A stretch of DNA of 64,000 nucleotides from a bacterium. Lineage in GTDB: Bacteria; Actinomycetota; Acidimicrobiia; Spongiisociales; Spongiisociaceae. The notes below the pieces were generated by a model. That model saw nothing but the letters and a program-made list of their open reading frames with translations. It searched no databases and had not been told where the DNA came from. The stretch is taken from contig JAPPFW010000002.1 in NCBI GenBank assembly GCA_028821575.1, positions 1-64,000 of the forward strand, given 5' to 3'. This document shows, piece after piece, positions 25,270 to 35,000 of the stretch. The position numbers and the translations under genes are program-made. Position 1 is the stretch's first letter; the number at the start of each line of letters is the position of its first letter.

Positions 25270-26466
25270 TCAAGCTGCTCCCAGCAGTCCTTGGAGTCTG
25301 GTCAACCCGGTCACGAGGTCCTCATCGCCCAAGGCGTATGAGAAACGGGCATAGCCGGGTGCTCCGAAGGCCTCACCCGGAACGAAGGCCACCCCGGCCT
25401 GGTCTATGCATACGTCGGCCAGTTCCAGGGCGGTTGCGGGGAGGGCATCTCCGACACGGCGCCCGAGTGCCCCGCGTACAGACGCGAAGCAGTAGAAGGC
25501 TCCCAGGGGCTCTATGCAGTCGATGCCTCTCGTCTCGTTGAGCATCCGGTGCATGATCCCTCGGCGGCGGTCGAAGGCCTCGCGCATCATGTGGACGTCG
25601 TCGAGGGGACCGGACACAGCCGCGATGGTGCCCGCCTGCGCGATGTTGGACACGTTGGATGTAAGGTGGCCCTGCAGCTTGGTCGCCCCTGCGATCACAT
25701 GGCCCGGGCCGATCATCCAGCCCACCCTCCATCCGGTCATGGCGTAGGTCTTGGCCACCCCGTTCACGATCACACACTGGTCGGCCAGTTCCGGTACCTC
25801 CACCGGCAGCGACGAGAACGATGCTCCGCCATACACCAGATGTTCGTAGATCTCATCGGTCAGGACCCAGACGCCGCGATCCACCGCCCACCGGCCGATC
25901 TCGGCAACTTCGGCCGCTGTGTAAACCGCTCCAGTCGGATTCGACGGGGAGACGAAGATCAGCAGCTTGGTGCGAGGCGTGTAGGCGGCCTCGAGTTCGT
26001 CCACCGTCACCTTGAACCCGCTGCCCTCGTCGGTCTCGATGGGAATGGTGGTCCCACCGGCCAGTTCGACCACCGCTGGATACGTCACCCAGTAGGGCGC
26101 CGGTAACAGCACCTCGTCCCCCGGATCGACCAGGCAGTGGATTCCCGTGTAGACACCTTGCTTCCCGCCGTTGGTGACAATCACCTGCGACGGCTCCACC
26201 TCGTACCCCGAGTCCCGTAGCGTCTTGGCAGCCACCGCCTCCCGGAGCGCCGGGAGCCCGGGCGCCGGGGTGTACTTGTGCATGGCAGGGTCGGCGGCGG
26301 CGGCCCTTGCCGCGGCCACTATCGGCTCGGGAGTCGGGAAGTCGGGCTCGCCGGCACCGTAGCCGATCACGTCGTGGCCGGCGGCCCGCAAGGCCCTCGC
26401 CTTGGCGGTGATCGCCATGGTGGCCGATTCGGCCATCGATTCGATTCGCTGCGATACTCCTGACAT
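25270..26466 (-). CDS. aspC: Class I/II PLP aminotransferase, aspartate aminotransferase-like
   Basis: ATG 26466 starts a 398-aa protein beginning [18 protein letters not shown]-site residues are visible: [43 protein letters not shown] and the Schiff-base Lys in [17 protein letters not shown]. The family makes aspartate from oxaloacetate and glutamate; closely related prephenate or other keto-acid specificities cannot be excluded. It is divergent from serC, with 40 bp between starts, so the two share a promoter region. Confidence 0.9.
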   Translation of the reverse strand: MSGVSQRIESMAESATMAITAKARALRAAGHDVIGYGAGEPDFPTPEPIVAAARAAAADPAMHKYTPAPGLPALREAVAAKTLRDSGYEVEPSQVIVTNGGKQGVYTGIHCLVDPGDEVLLPAPYWVTYPAVVELAGGTTIPIETDEGSGFKVTVDELEAAYTPRTKLLIFVSPSNPTGAVYTAAEVAEIGRWAVDRGVWVLTDEIYEHLVYGGASFSSLPVEVPELADQCVIVNGVAKTYAMTGWRVGWMIGPGHVIAGATKLQGHLTSNVSNIAQAGTIAAVSGPLDDVHMMREAFDRRRGIMHRMLNETRGIDCIEPLGAFYCFASVRGALGRRVGDALPATALELADVCIDQAGVAFVPGEAFGAPGYARFSYALGDEDLVTGLTRLQGLLGAA

Positions 26467-26506
26467 CACGTTCTCCGTATCGGGTCCTGGAGAGGGAACG
26501 ATAGAC

Positions 26507-27631
26507 ATGCCAGAACACACCTCTATCCGGATACCGACCGAACTCCTGCCCGCTGACGGCCGGTTCGGAAGCGGTCCCACCAAGGTACGGGCCGAGACGC
26601 TCGCCAGCCTGGCCGACGCCGGCCAGACGTACATGGGAACCTCTCACCGCCGGCCGACCGTCCGGGCCATGGTGGGGCGAGTCCGGGAAGGGTTGACAGA
26701 CCTGTTCGGGCTTCCCGAAGGCTATGAGGTGGTGCTCGGAAACGGGGGCGCGACCGGTTTCTGGGACGCCGCCACCTTCGGCCTGATCGAACGGAGGAGC
26801 CAGCATCTCTGCTTCGGTGAGTTCTCGTCCAAGTTCGCGCGGGCTGTGAACGGGGCTCCTCACCTCGACGCGCCCGAACTCATAGAAGCGTCCCCCGGGA
26901 CGCATCCCATGCCGGTGCCTTCGGACCGCATCGACCTCTACGGGCTCACCCACAACGAGACCTCTACCGGGGTGACCATGCCGATCAAACGAGTGGCTGG
27001 GGAGGGGCTGACCGTGGTCGACGCCACGTCCGCGGCCGGCGGCACGCCCGTGGATCCGGAGGAGCTGGATGTCTACTACTTCTCGCCCCAGAAGGCCTTC
27101 GGTGGGGATGGGGGCCTCTTCGTTGCGTTGTGCTCGCCGCGGGCGATCGAACGGATAGAGCGGATCGCCGCCTCGGATCGGTGGATTCCTCCGTTCCTCT
27201 CGCTTGAGTCGGCGGTTTCCAACTCCCGCAAGGACCAGACCTACAACACACCGGCGCTGGCCACCATCTTCATGCTGGCGGACACCGTCGAATGGATCAA
27301 CAGCCGGGGCGGGCTCGCCTGGTCAGCCGCGCGCTGCGCGGAGAACGCGGCGATCCTCTACGACTGGGCGGAATCCCATCCGATGGCCTATCCGTTCGTC
27401 ACGGATCCCTCCATACGTTCTCGGGTCAACGCCACCATCGACTTCGAGCAACCGGTGTCGGGTGACTATCTGGCCGCCACGCTGAGGGCCAACGGCGTCG
27501 TGGACACGGAGTCCTACCGCAAGCTGGGAAGAAACCAACTTCGGATCGGACTGTGGCCGACCATCCCGCCTACGGATGTGGAAGCCCTGACGGCCTGCCT
27601 CGACTACGTCATCGAAGCCACCTCGAGCTGA
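26507..27631 (+). CDS. serC: Phosphoserine aminotransferase, mycobacterial type
   Basis: ATG 26507 starts a 374-aa enzyme that converts 3-phosphohydroxypyruvate and glutamate to phosphoserine in serine synthesis. [14 protein letters not shown] at the start, [23 protein letters not shown] and the PLP Lys in [15 protein letters not shown] identify the family, and the first motif is that of actinobacterial SerC. An upstream in-frame extension overlaps the divergent aminotransferase and is rejected. Confidence 0.92.
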   Translation: MPEHTSIRIPTELLPADGRFGSGPTKVRAETLASLADAGQTYMGTSHRRPTVRAMVGRVREGLTDLFGLPEGYEVVLGNGGATGFWDAATFGLIERRSQHLCFGEFSSKFARAVNGAPHLDAPELIEASPGTHPMPVPSDRIDLYGLTHNETSTGVTMPIKRVAGEGLTVVDATSAAGGTPVDPEELDVYYFSPQKAFGGDGGLFVALCSPRAIERIERIAASDRWIPPFLSLESAVSNSRKDQTYNTPALATIFMLADTVEWINSRGGLAWSAARCAENAAILYDWAESHPMAYPFVTDPSIRSRVNATIDFEQPVSGDYLAATLRANGVVDTESYRKLGRNQLRIGLWPTIPPTDVEALTACLDYVIEATSS

Positions 27632-27981
27632 GACCCCGTTGTCCCGGCCACGATTCCGGTCGGACACGGTGGATGCCTACCGAGCATCGAACCGACCCGG
27701 TGCCGCCTACGAGAACGCGAAAACCGACTTGACCGGCCCCGCCCGAGGGCCCTCCCCCGACCACCACCTCCGAGGCTTGGACGCGTCCCTCTGTCGCCGT
27801 GAGTTCGGCTTCCACCATGTGATCCCGATAGCGGTCCTGATCGGCCGATTGCGGACCGCCGGTGTTTGCGGCTACCTCCAGTGTGCGTCACGCCTGTGAC
27901 AGCGTCAACACCTTTCGTGGTGGTGTGCTCGTTGCCGGGGCTATTCGCCGTTCCGCCCGGCAAGGGCGTAGCGGACTCTCG
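27632..27981. other. 350 bp intergenic stretch without a supported gene
   Basis: It lies between the convergent ends of serC and the CoxG-like gene. Frames on both strands are open by GC bias only and have no domain. I see no strong terminator or repeat. Confidence 0.4.
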
Positions 27982-28533
27982 TCAGCCCCGCTTGAACAAC
28001 TTCTTGACCCCCGAGGCAACAGTGGAGGCGACCAGGGAGATGCCCTTGACATCCTCCGCTTCGATCTCGGCCGCGGCCGCCTGGTCCTCGGCCTCCAGTT
28101 TGGCCTCGAGGCAGTTGACGAAGTCCTGGATGAGGCGCTGGGAGATCTGGTTGAGCAGCCCGGTGCGGCCGAACTGGGCGGCGGCCCCCGAGATCTTGAT
28201 GTCGGCGTCCACCGACACTGCGGACCCGCCGTCCGTGGCCGAGACCGCGTAGTCGACAGCCACCTGGCCTCGGGAACCCCCGCGCCGATCAACCCCTTTG
28301 CCGGCGATGTGCCCGGTGTGGTTCGCTGCATCTGAAGTCACTGTGGCCTGACCTTCGAAACCTGCCGTCATCGGGCCTAGACGTACGGAGATCTTGCCCG
28401 TATACGTCCCGTCTCCCCGGTCTTCGGTCAACTCCGCCCCTGGCATGCACTGGACCACCGCGGGGACGTCCTGGAAGAACCGGAACACGGCCTCTGCGCT
28501 GCTGGCTACCTGGAACTCTTGCGTGATCTTCAT
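27982..28533 (-). CDS. CoxG-like SRPBCC protein (CO dehydrogenase subunit G family)
   Basis: The 183-aa protein begins MKITQEFQVASSAEAVFRFF and contains DVPAVVQCMPGAEL, a hallmark of the CoxG family within the SRPBCC lipid-binding fold. CoxG helps recruit CO dehydrogenase to the membrane in Oligotropha; homologues accompany many Mo hydroxylases. The C-terminus (ASGVKKLFKRG) is basic and could contact the membrane. The Mo-hydroxylase genes are 6 kb away on the other strand, so partnership is inference. Confidence 0.82.
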   Translation of the reverse strand: MKITQEFQVASSAEAVFRFFQDVPAVVQCMPGAELTEDRGDGTYTGKISVRLGPMTAGFEGQATVTSDAANHTGHIAGKGVDRRGGSRGQVAVDYAVSATDGGSAVSVDADIKISGAAAQFGRTGLLNQISQRLIQDFVNCLEAKLEAEDQAAAAEIEAEDVKGISLVASTVASGVKKLFKRG

Positions 28534-28636
28534 GTCAACCTCCCGATCCGCCCAGCATCGTAGTGGCCGGTCTCGCCATGCACGTACTCACGTATGGACA
28601 AGTGCCGGCCGCGCAACGCCACACGCCCGCCGATCT

Positions 28637-28978
28637 CTACTTCTGCCTCTTCCGTCGCCGGTTCCGCACGGCGCGCTTGAGGTCGTGGCGCCACCGGTGC
28701 CTCCGCCACCGGGCGACGAGGCTCAGCAGTATCTGGATCACGAGGGTGAGTATCGAAGTCGCAACTATCACCACCACCAGCGGAAGGCTGAACTCCCACC
28801 AGAATGCCCGGACCGGAACGTTCCCGATGTTCTGGTAAGCGAGGAACGCTACAGCCGCAACCAGCAGGGCCAGGCCAACCGCGCCCCACCTGAATCGAGC
28901 CCTCGACTTCTCCGGGGCTTCGGGGACGCCCTTGGCTGCCGGAGCCTCCTTGCTGCGGTCGGCCGACTCCTCGCTCAT
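28637..28978 (-). CDS. LapA-domain membrane protein
   Basis: The 113-aa protein has a charged N-terminus, two membrane helices (VGLALLVAAVAFLAY and VVVIVATSILTLVIQILL) and a very basic C-terminal tail rich in Arg. This is the LapA/DUF1049 architecture. Proteins of this kind act in envelope assembly in Gram-negatives; the actinobacterial role is unknown. It starts one base after the stop of the MFS gene, so they are co-transcribed. Confidence 0.75.
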   Translation of the reverse strand: MSEESADRSKEAPAAKGVPEAPEKSRARFRWGAVGLALLVAAVAFLAYQNIGNVPVRAFWWEFSLPLVVVIVATSILTLVIQILLSLVARWRRHRWRHDLKRAVRNRRRKRQK

Positions 28979-28979
28979 G

Positions 28980-30311
28980 TCAATGTCCTTCCCATCGGGC
29001 CCGGTCAGCTCTGGCCCGGTCCACGTTCACCCTCGCCAGCAGGAAGCCTCCGACGACGAAGAAGGCAACGATGGAGAGAATGGCCGGCCGCCCCGAGCCG
29101 GTCCGGTGGCTGACGATGCTGAACACCAGGGGCCCCCAGATAGCCGAGAACTTCGAGAACACGCTGAAGAATCCGAAGAACTCGGCGGATGCCTGCTCCG
29201 GGATCATCGACGCGTAGAGGCTGCGGCTCAGCGCCTGCACACCGCCCATGACCAAGCCGACCACCACGGCGATGACGTAGAAGGGGAGAGCTTGTCCGGC
29301 CGGCAGGAAATAGGCCGCCACCGCGACCAGGGCCCACACCACGAGCGACCAGATGATCGCCTGTTTCGCGCCGATCCTGTCGGCCAACACTCCGAAGAAG
29401 AGCGCCCCGCCGAACGCCACGAACTGCACGATCAGGAATGCGCCTGATATCTCGGCGATGCCCAGACCCAGCGTTTCGGAGGCGTACGACCCCGAGATGT
29501 TGATGACCGTCACCGCACCGTCGTTGTAGAAGATGAAGGCCAGCACGAAGAGCATCAACTGCGGGTACCCGACCAGTTTCCTCGCTGTTCCGAGAGTGCG
29601 GCCGAAGCCGATGGTGGCGTAAGCTCTCCACGGTCGCATGTGCCGGTAGCGCGTAGGAACCGGGGACGCCTCGCCCACCTCCGGGAGGCCCCGCAACGCG
29701 TACAGGGTGAACCCGATCCACCACAACCCGGACCCGAAGATGACGACCCGGGCCGCCCCGCTGGTCGACAGGCCCGTGAGGCCGTCGTCGCCGCTGGCCA
29801 GCAGCAAGGCCAGGCCGAACACCAGGTAGAGGCCGCCTCCCACATAGCCGAAGGCGTACCCCTTGGAAGACACGCGGTCGACGGTGTCGTCGGTGGTCAG
29901 GCCGGGGAGGAAGGCGTCGTAGAACACGTTGGCCGCCACGAACCCTATGTGGGCGGTGACCGCCACCACCAGGAACCAGGGAACCGCGCCGTCGGGCACG
30001 AAGGGCAGCGCCAGCGCCATGATCCCGCCCGCCACCGCACAGTTGCGGAGGAACCTGCGCTTGGCCGAGTTGAAGTCGGCAATCGCTCCGATGACGGGCA
30101 TCGCCACAAAGAGAATGGTGGAGCCGATGGAAACCACCGCCGCCCAGATGGTCTCGGCAGACCAGCCGTGCCAACCCTCTTCCGGAACGATCGCCTCGGC
30201 GAAGAACGGGGCGACGACCGCCCCGAGAGTCACGATGAAGGCAGAGTTGGCCCAGTCGTACATGGCCCAAGCGAAGATGGTCTTGCGATCGTTGCGTACC
30301 AGATCGGTCAA
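28980..30311 (-). CDS. MFS transporter, UMF1 family
   Basis: The 443-aa membrane protein starts TIFAWAMYDWANSAFI, the conserved opening of UMF1/Atg22-type transporters, and has about twelve hydrophobic segments. GAIADFNSAKRRFL and GVLADRIGAKQAII are the MFS loop-2-3 and loop-8-9 motifs. Atg22 exports amino acids from the fungal vacuole, but bacterial substrates are unknown. It heads an operon with the LapA-type protein and possibly CoxG, about 100 bp further down. Confidence 0.85.
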   Translation of the reverse strand: MTDLVRNDRKTIFAWAMYDWANSAFIVTLGAVVAPFFAEAIVPEEGWHGWSAETIWAAVVSIGSTILFVAMPVIGAIADFNSAKRRFLRNCAVAGGIMALALPFVPDGAVPWFLVVAVTAHIGFVAANVFYDAFLPGLTTDDTVDRVSSKGYAFGYVGGGLYLVFGLALLLASGDDGLTGLSTSGAARVVIFGSGLWWIGFTLYALRGLPEVGEASPVPTRYRHMRPWRAYATIGFGRTLGTARKLVGYPQLMLFVLAFIFYNDGAVTVINISGSYASETLGLGIAEISGAFLIVQFVAFGGALFFGVLADRIGAKQAIIWSLVVWALVAVAAYFLPAGQALPFYVIAVVVGLVMGGVQALSRSLYASMIPEQASAEFFGFFSVFSKFSAIWGPLVFSIVSHRTGSGRPAILSIVAFFVVGGFLLARVNVDRARADRARWEGH

Positions 30312-30445
30312 GGTCGATTACCCAGTATCGGCGACGTTCCGACGGTAGCACCGACAAAGCCTGTCGCCGGTCGATGGAGGCCGTGCCTCTGGGCCGCCGC
30401 GGACGGAATCGCCGGTTGTGCCGAGTAGGCAATATCCTCTCCCGG

Positions 30446-31798
30446 ATGCGCCGCCGGACGACCACCCCGCTCCTGGTCGTACTGGCGTTGGCGGCATGCA
30501 GCGGACCGCCCGAGCCTATGGAACCAACCGCCCCGCCCACCAGCGCATCCCCGGCCACCACGACCACGGCGGCTCCGGACCTGGCCCTCACGACCTCGAC
30601 CACCACCTCCAACACTTCCACTGCGAGCACTGCGAGTACCCCGCCGGAGACCACCGATCCGAAGGTGGAGGAACCGAAGGAAGCGGAGGGACGTGTGGAA
30701 CCGACTACGGCACCCTCTTCGGAACCCACCACGACCACTACCCTCCCCCCGCTTCGCTCGCTGGCCTATCGCGTGGTGACCGAACTCCCGTTCCCGATAG
30801 ACTTGGCACCGCTTCCCGGAACCTCCCTGCTGACAATCGCATCGAAGGAAGGTCGTCTCTGGCTCCACGGAGACGGAGGGCTGCACGACGAGCCATTCCT
30901 CGACATCAGCGACCGGGTACGCAACCGGGGCGAGCAGGGCCTGCTGGGGTTCGCCTTCCACCCTGACTACCCGGATACCGGGCGGTTGTTCGTCCATTAC
31001 ACGGCGCACGACGGGGACACCATCCTGGCCGAGTACGCGGCCGCCGGCGGCCAGGTTGACCCGGTGGGGGAGGTCGTGCTCTTCCGGTTGCACCAGCCGG
31101 CTCCGAACCACAACGGAGGGACGATCACCTTCGGCCCGGACGGGTACCTGTACATGGGGCTCGGCGACGGGGGAGGGGCGAACGACCAGTTCGGTCACGG
31201 CCAGAACGACCGGACAGCGCTCGGTGCCCTCCTCAGGTTCGATGTCTCGACTCCAGGTGTTGCCTCACCCGCGCCCGGCAATCCGTTCCCGGCCCCCGAC
31301 GTCTGGGCGATCGGCCTCCGCAACCCGTGGCGGTTCGTGATCGATCATCCTTCCGGCCTGGTCGTCATCGCGGACGTCGGCCAGAACCAATTCGAGGAGG
31401 TCTCGGTGGCACCCATCGAAGCGGCGGGCCTCAACTACGGCTGGCCCATCACCGAAGGGCTGCACTGCTTCCAGCCTCGATCAGGATGCGACGCGGAGGG
31501 CATCACCCTGCCGGTAGTGGAGGTGGAGCACGGCGACGGGGGCACCTGCTCGATCACGGGAGGGGTCGTGTACCGCGGTGCGGAGATCCCGGAACTGTAC
31601 GGGCACTACCTGTTCTCCGACTACTGCGGCGGCTACCTGCGCAGCTTCCCGCTGGACGATCCGTCCAGGGAGCCGTTCGACTGGACCGATCAGGTGGGCA
31701 ACGCCGGACAGGTGGTGGCGTTCGGTACCGATGCGTCCGGAGAGGTATACGTGCTGACCGCCGCCGGCCCGGTGCTGCGCCTGGTCGCCGAGCGCTAG
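30446..31798 (+). CDS. PQQ-type sugar dehydrogenase lipoprotein (GSDH family)
   Basis: ATG 30446 starts a lipoprotein signal (RRRTTTPLLVVLALAACSG) followed by a long Thr/Pro linker. The six-bladed propeller domain shows GEQGLLGFAFHPDYPDTG, NHNGGTITFGPDGYLYMGLG and WAIGLRNPWRFVID, the signature of soluble glucose dehydrogenase and sorbosone dehydrogenase family proteins (Yli/Asd-type). These may use PQQ and Ca; the substrate is not predictable. The product is exported and anchored by the diacylated Cys at about residue 18. It is divergent from the MFS gene. Confidence 0.85.
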   Translation: MRRRTTTPLLVVLALAACSGPPEPMEPTAPPTSASPATTTTAAPDLALTTSTTTSNTSTASTASTPPETTDPKVEEPKEAEGRVEPTTAPSSEPTTTTTLPPLRSLAYRVVTELPFPIDLAPLPGTSLLTIASKEGRLWLHGDGGLHDEPFLDISDRVRNRGEQGLLGFAFHPDYPDTGRLFVHYTAHDGDTILAEYAAAGGQVDPVGEVVLFRLHQPAPNHNGGTITFGPDGYLYMGLGDGGGANDQFGHGQNDRTALGALLRFDVSTPGVASPAPGNPFPAPDVWAIGLRNPWRFVIDHPSGLVVIADVGQNQFEEVSVAPIEAAGLNYGWPITEGLHCFQPRSGCDAEGITLPVVEVEHGDGGTCSITGGVVYRGAEIPELYGHYLFSDYCGGYLRSFPLDDPSREPFDWTDQVGNAGQVVAFGTDASGEVYVLTAAGPVLRLVAER

Positions 31799-31900
31799 AC
31801 GGAATCCCGCGGGCGTTCGGCCATCGAACCCGAGGCGCACAGCGGAGGCGCCAAGCTCGGAGGCGAGTACGGTAAGAGCCATGTCTGAACCCCGTCAACA

Positions 31901-33109
31901 ATGACCGAGATCTACATAGCCGACGCCTGCCGCACCCCGATGGGTCGGATAGGGGGACAGTTGGCAGCGGTCCGGCCCGACGATCTGGCAGCCCACGTCG
32001 TCGGGGCTCTGTTGGGGCGCAACCCAAGCCTCCGCCCCTCGAACATCGAGGACGTGGTGTGGGGCGCGGCGAACCAAGCGGGCGAGGACAACCGGAACGT
32101 GGCCCGGATGGCGGGTCTCCTGGCCGGACTCGGAATCGAGATGACCGGCCAGACCGTGAACCGCCTCTGCGGATCCGGCCTTCAGGCCGTCGTCACCGCC
32201 GCCCAGGGTCTGGCGTCCGGCTGGGGAGAAGTGATGATCGCGGGAGGATCCGAGTCGATGAGCCGCGCCCCTTTCGTGGTCACCAAGCCCGAACGGGCCT
32301 ACGGAGTCGGGGCACCCCGGCTGGTGGACACCGTGCTGGGATGGCGCCTCACCAACCCCCGGATGCAGACGATGTATCCGCCCATCACGCTGGGGGAGAC
32401 CGCGGAGGAGGTGGCGGCCAAATACGGGGTGTCGCGGAACGACCAGGACGACTTCGCCCTCACCAGCCACCGCCGCGCTATCGCCGCCCAGTCCGCTGGC
32501 AGGTTCGACTCGGAGATCGTCCCCATCAAGGCGCCGGCCGGCCCGAAGGGTCGCGTCACGGCCCTGATCACATCCGACCAAGGGCCGCGGCCGGATACCT
32601 CTATGGAAGCCTTGGGGAGACTCCGCCCCGTATTCAGGAAGGGCGGGACAGTGACGGCGGGGAACTCATCCCCCATGAACGACGGCGCGGCCGGGGTGAT
32701 CCTTGCAACCTCGAAGGGCCTGGAGGAGAGTGGTCTCACCCCTATGGCCCGCCTGGTCTCGTCGGCCGTGGCAGGGGTCCATCCCGATCTCATGGGCATC
32801 GGTCCGGTACCCTCCACGCAGAAGGCCTTGGACCGCGCCGGACTCGCCGCGACTGACCTCGACCTGGTGGAACTCAACGAGGCCTTCGCCGCCCAGGCCG
32901 TCGCCTGCCGCAACGAACTTGGCCTCGATCCCGAGACGGTCAACGTGAACGGGGGAGCCATCGCCCTCGGGCACCCGCTGGGATGCTCGGGAGCGCGGAT
33001 ACTCACCACCCTCGCCCACGAACTCCGCCGCCGGGAGGCAAGGTACGGCTTGGCCACCATGTGTATAGGAGTGGGTCAGGGAATCTCCCTGATAGTCGAG
33101 AGGGTCTGA
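31901..33109 (+). CDS. Acetyl-CoA acetyltransferase (thiolase)
   Basis: The 402-aa enzyme shows both catalytic Cys regions: NRLCGSGLQAVVTAAQ near residue 90 and MCIGVGQGISLI near the C-terminus. The catalytic His occurs in GGAIALGHPLGCSGARI. VELNEAFAAQAVA is also conserved. It either condenses two acetyl-CoA or cleaves 3-ketoacyl-CoA in fatty-acid oxidation. No other beta-oxidation gene is adjacent. Start ATG 31901 gives a natural N-terminus TEIYIADACRTPMGR. Confidence 0.93.
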   Translation: MTEIYIADACRTPMGRIGGQLAAVRPDDLAAHVVGALLGRNPSLRPSNIEDVVWGAANQAGEDNRNVARMAGLLAGLGIEMTGQTVNRLCGSGLQAVVTAAQGLASGWGEVMIAGGSESMSRAPFVVTKPERAYGVGAPRLVDTVLGWRLTNPRMQTMYPPITLGETAEEVAAKYGVSRNDQDDFALTSHRRAIAAQSAGRFDSEIVPIKAPAGPKGRVTALITSDQGPRPDTSMEALGRLRPVFRKGGTVTAGNSSPMNDGAAGVILATSKGLEESGLTPMARLVSSAVAGVHPDLMGIGPVPSTQKALDRAGLAATDLDLVELNEAFAAQAVACRNELGLDPETVNVNGGAIALGHPLGCSGARILTTLAHELRRREARYGLATMCIGVGQGISLIVERV

Positions 33110-33180
33110 CGGCCCCGCTTCCATCGCCACCTCCGGCCGAGGATTATCGCGTCAAGGAACGCAGACCTAGCGTGCAGTTA

Positions 33181-33597
33181 TCAGGCCGACCGGGCATCGA
33201 ACGGGTTGTAGACCTCTACGCCCAGTGTCTCGAAGTCTCGGACGTTGCGTGTGACCACCGTCATCCGATTGGTGACGGCGACTGCCGCGATCATGGCGTC
33301 CTGCATCAGCGTGTCCGACCGGCGGTGCATGAGCCGGGCCCACTCGCGAAACGCCATGGCATCCATCGCTAGGATGTCGTATCCGCCCAGCACCTGTTCA
33401 CCGAGCCATCCTTCGAGTTCCTCAGCTTTGGCCGGATCCTGGCCCCGAGTGATCTCGATCCCCGCCTGGATCTCACCGATTGTGAGAGCGGAGACGAAGA
33501 GATGTTCAGCCGGGACTCCTGCAAGCCAGCCGACCACGGACGGGTTCGGCCGCGGCCGGCGCAACTCCGAAACGACATTGGTATCGAGCAGGTACAC
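33181..33597 (-). CDS. vapC: PIN-domain toxin, VapC/FitB family
   Basis: The 138-aa protein begins MYLLDTNVVSELRR with the first conserved Asp. SALTIGEIQAGIE carries the conserved Glu, and the C-terminal DAMIAAVAVTNRMTVVTRN then DFETLGVEVYNPF has the further acidic residues of the metal site. VapC toxins are Mg-dependent ribonucleases, often cutting tRNA. The antitoxin gene lies six bases upstream. The complete set of active-site residues suggests an active toxin. Confidence 0.92.
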   Translation of the reverse strand: MYLLDTNVVSELRRPRPNPSVVGWLAGVPAEHLFVSALTIGEIQAGIEITRGQDPAKAEELEGWLGEQVLGGYDILAMDAMAFREWARLMHRRSDTLMQDAMIAAVAVTNRMTVVTRNVRDFETLGVEVYNPFDARSA

Positions 33598-33603
33598 GCC
33601 GGG

Positions 33604-33864
33604 CTAGTCGAATGTGGGCGGTGGGCGACTGAAGAGTCGCTCCCTCGGGGGTACTAGCGTCTCGGTGCGCGCCTCGGGAGCTAGTAGCCACTCTTTGATG
33701 TTGCGTCGCGTGGAGCGTTCCATCCGACGCCATTGCTCGATCGGGACCAAGACTGCCGTTTCTACACCACGGTAAGTAACGACCTGTGGACCCTCGGCAA
33801 GGCTCCTCTGGAGCAGTTCGCTGAAACGGGCCTTCGCCTCCTGCACCTGCCACGTTGCCTTCAT
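33604..33864 (-). CDS. Phd/YefM-type antitoxin
   Basis: ATG 33864 starts TWQVQEAKARFSELLQR, the typical N-terminal DNA-binding strand and helix of Phd/YefM antitoxins, followed by GPQVVTYRGVETAVLVPIEQW. The 86-aa product should neutralise the downstream PIN toxin through its C-terminal tail and repress the operon together with it. A perfect palindrome just upstream is the likely operator. An upstream in-frame extension of 13 codons is unlikely because it overlaps that leader. Confidence 0.9.
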   Translation of the reverse strand: MKATWQVQEAKARFSELLQRSLAEGPQVVTYRGVETAVLVPIEQWRRMERSTRRNIKEWLLAPEARTETLVPPRERLFSRPPPTFD

Positions 33865-33903
33865 ACGATCCTTTTCGCTTCGCGACACGCTGGATCCTCC
33901 CAA

Positions 33904-33929
33904 ACTGACTAGGTATCAGACTAGTCAGT
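33904..33929. promoter_or_regulatory. Palindromic operator of the vapBC operon
   Basis: ACTGACTAG at 33904-33912 and CTAGTCAGT at 33921-33929 form a perfect 9-bp inverted repeat with an 8-base spacer. It lies about 40 bases upstream of the antitoxin start. Antitoxins of this family bind such palindromes to autoregulate, so this is the probable operator. Confidence 0.65.
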
Positions 33930-34073
33930 CCCGAACGCTCCTGGGTATCCAACCATGCGGCACGCGAGTCACCGGGTCAACCCCCTCGGCTCCCAACCCG
34001 CGCTCCGCTCTGCCTGTCGCCGTGCTCGGGCTGAGACCTGAAGATCTGTCACTACCGGTAGGTGAGTTGCTCC

Positions 34074-35000
34074 TTAGACCAGCGGTCCCGCGGCGACTCG
34101 CAGTGCCCGCTCCAGCAGGTGAGCATCCCCGAGCCGCCGGCGAAGCTCTCTCTCGATACCGCTTATCGGATACAGGTTCTGCGGCGCCCTCGGCTCCTTG
34201 TGAGGTTCGCTGGCGAATTCAGGCAGGCACGCGCTGACATACTCGGCACGTTCGACAGCCTCGGCTGCCGTACCGGTCCCCGGGAGTTCGAGTCGGACAA
34301 TCCCTGACATCGGGTGGACCCGTGGGCCGGGCAGGCGCAGGTACCAGGACCAGCGGCCGGCGCCCGGGCCTCCGCCGAGGAAGAAAAGTGGTGTTCGCTG
34401 TCCGACGCCTAGGTCGCCGAGTATCGCCCGCACCGCGTGTGGGAGGTAGATCTTGTGATGGGTCTTGATGTAACCGACCCTTTGTTGGTAGTTGTGCCCG
34501 CGCAGCGGGCCGTCGAACACGATGAGACCGGAGGAGAGGGAGAAGGCGACGCTGATCTCCAGTTCGGTTCGGCGCCCGTGAATGGCGAGGTAGGTGGCTT
34601 CTGGCGTCGCATCTTGCGCCGGCACGAAGTCGTAAGTGGCGTGGCGAGTGACTATCGGGGCCACGGTGGACGAGGCGGGAGCGACGAGCGAACGAGCTAC
34701 CTGCACGCCCTGGGTGGTGGCGGTCCCAGGCGCGCAGACCGTTGCGCCCGCAGCCAGTGACACGCAGACGGCTGGCGTGGAGATGCCATCCTCGTGTATC
34801 CAGATCCGAGCGTCGATGCGCTGGATGCCATCGATGAATGCGATCTCATCAGGCCTGCTCGCAGGCGCCGGGTCGATCGGAGTCCACTCATCGAGTGCCC
34901 TCTCGACGGTTGCATCGGCTTGGTCGTCGACATCTTCTAACGACGACACGTTGAGGGACGACCCGTATTCGGGCGCCCAGGACTCGACGCTGAACTCCAT
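34074..35000 (-). CDS. nurA: NurA-domain nuclease
   Basis: ATG 35000 overlaps the stop of the Rad50/SbcC gene as TGATG. The 308-aa protein has EIAFIDGIQRIDARIW near residue 48 and SSGLIVFDGPLRGHN near residue 165, the two Asp-containing blocks of the NurA fold (RNase H-like). GYIKTHHKIYLP and SWYLRLPGP follow, matching its Lys/His region. NurA is a 5'-3' exonuclease and endonuclease that works with HerA in archaeal DNA-end resection. It closes a four-gene operon with HerA, SbcD/Mre11 and SbcC/Rad50. Confidence 0.78.
   Translation of the reverse strand: MEFSVESWAPEYGSSLNVSSLEDVDDQADATVERALDEWTPIDPAPASRPDEIAFIDGIQRIDARIWIHEDGISTPAVCVSLAAGATVCAPGTATTQGVQVARSLVAPASSTVAPIVTRHATYDFVPAQDATPEATYLAIHGRRTELEISVAFSLSSGLIVFDGPLRGHNYQQRVGYIKTHHKIYLPHAVRAILGDLGVGQRTPLFFLGGGPGAGRWSWYLRLPGPRVHPMSGIVRLELPGTGTAAEAVERAEYVSACLPEFASEPHKEPRAPQNLYPISGIERELRRRLGDAHLLERALRVAAGPLV

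Noticed and set aside
27604-27963. 119-residue minus-strand protein between serC and coxG
   Set aside because: Low-complexity Arg/Gly/Ser/Thr composition with no conserved feature; regarded as noncoding.
29005-30738. 577-residue frame overlapping the MFS and sugar dehydrogenase genes
   Set aside because: Arg/Gly-rich shadow of the MFS gene in another frame with no recognisable domain.
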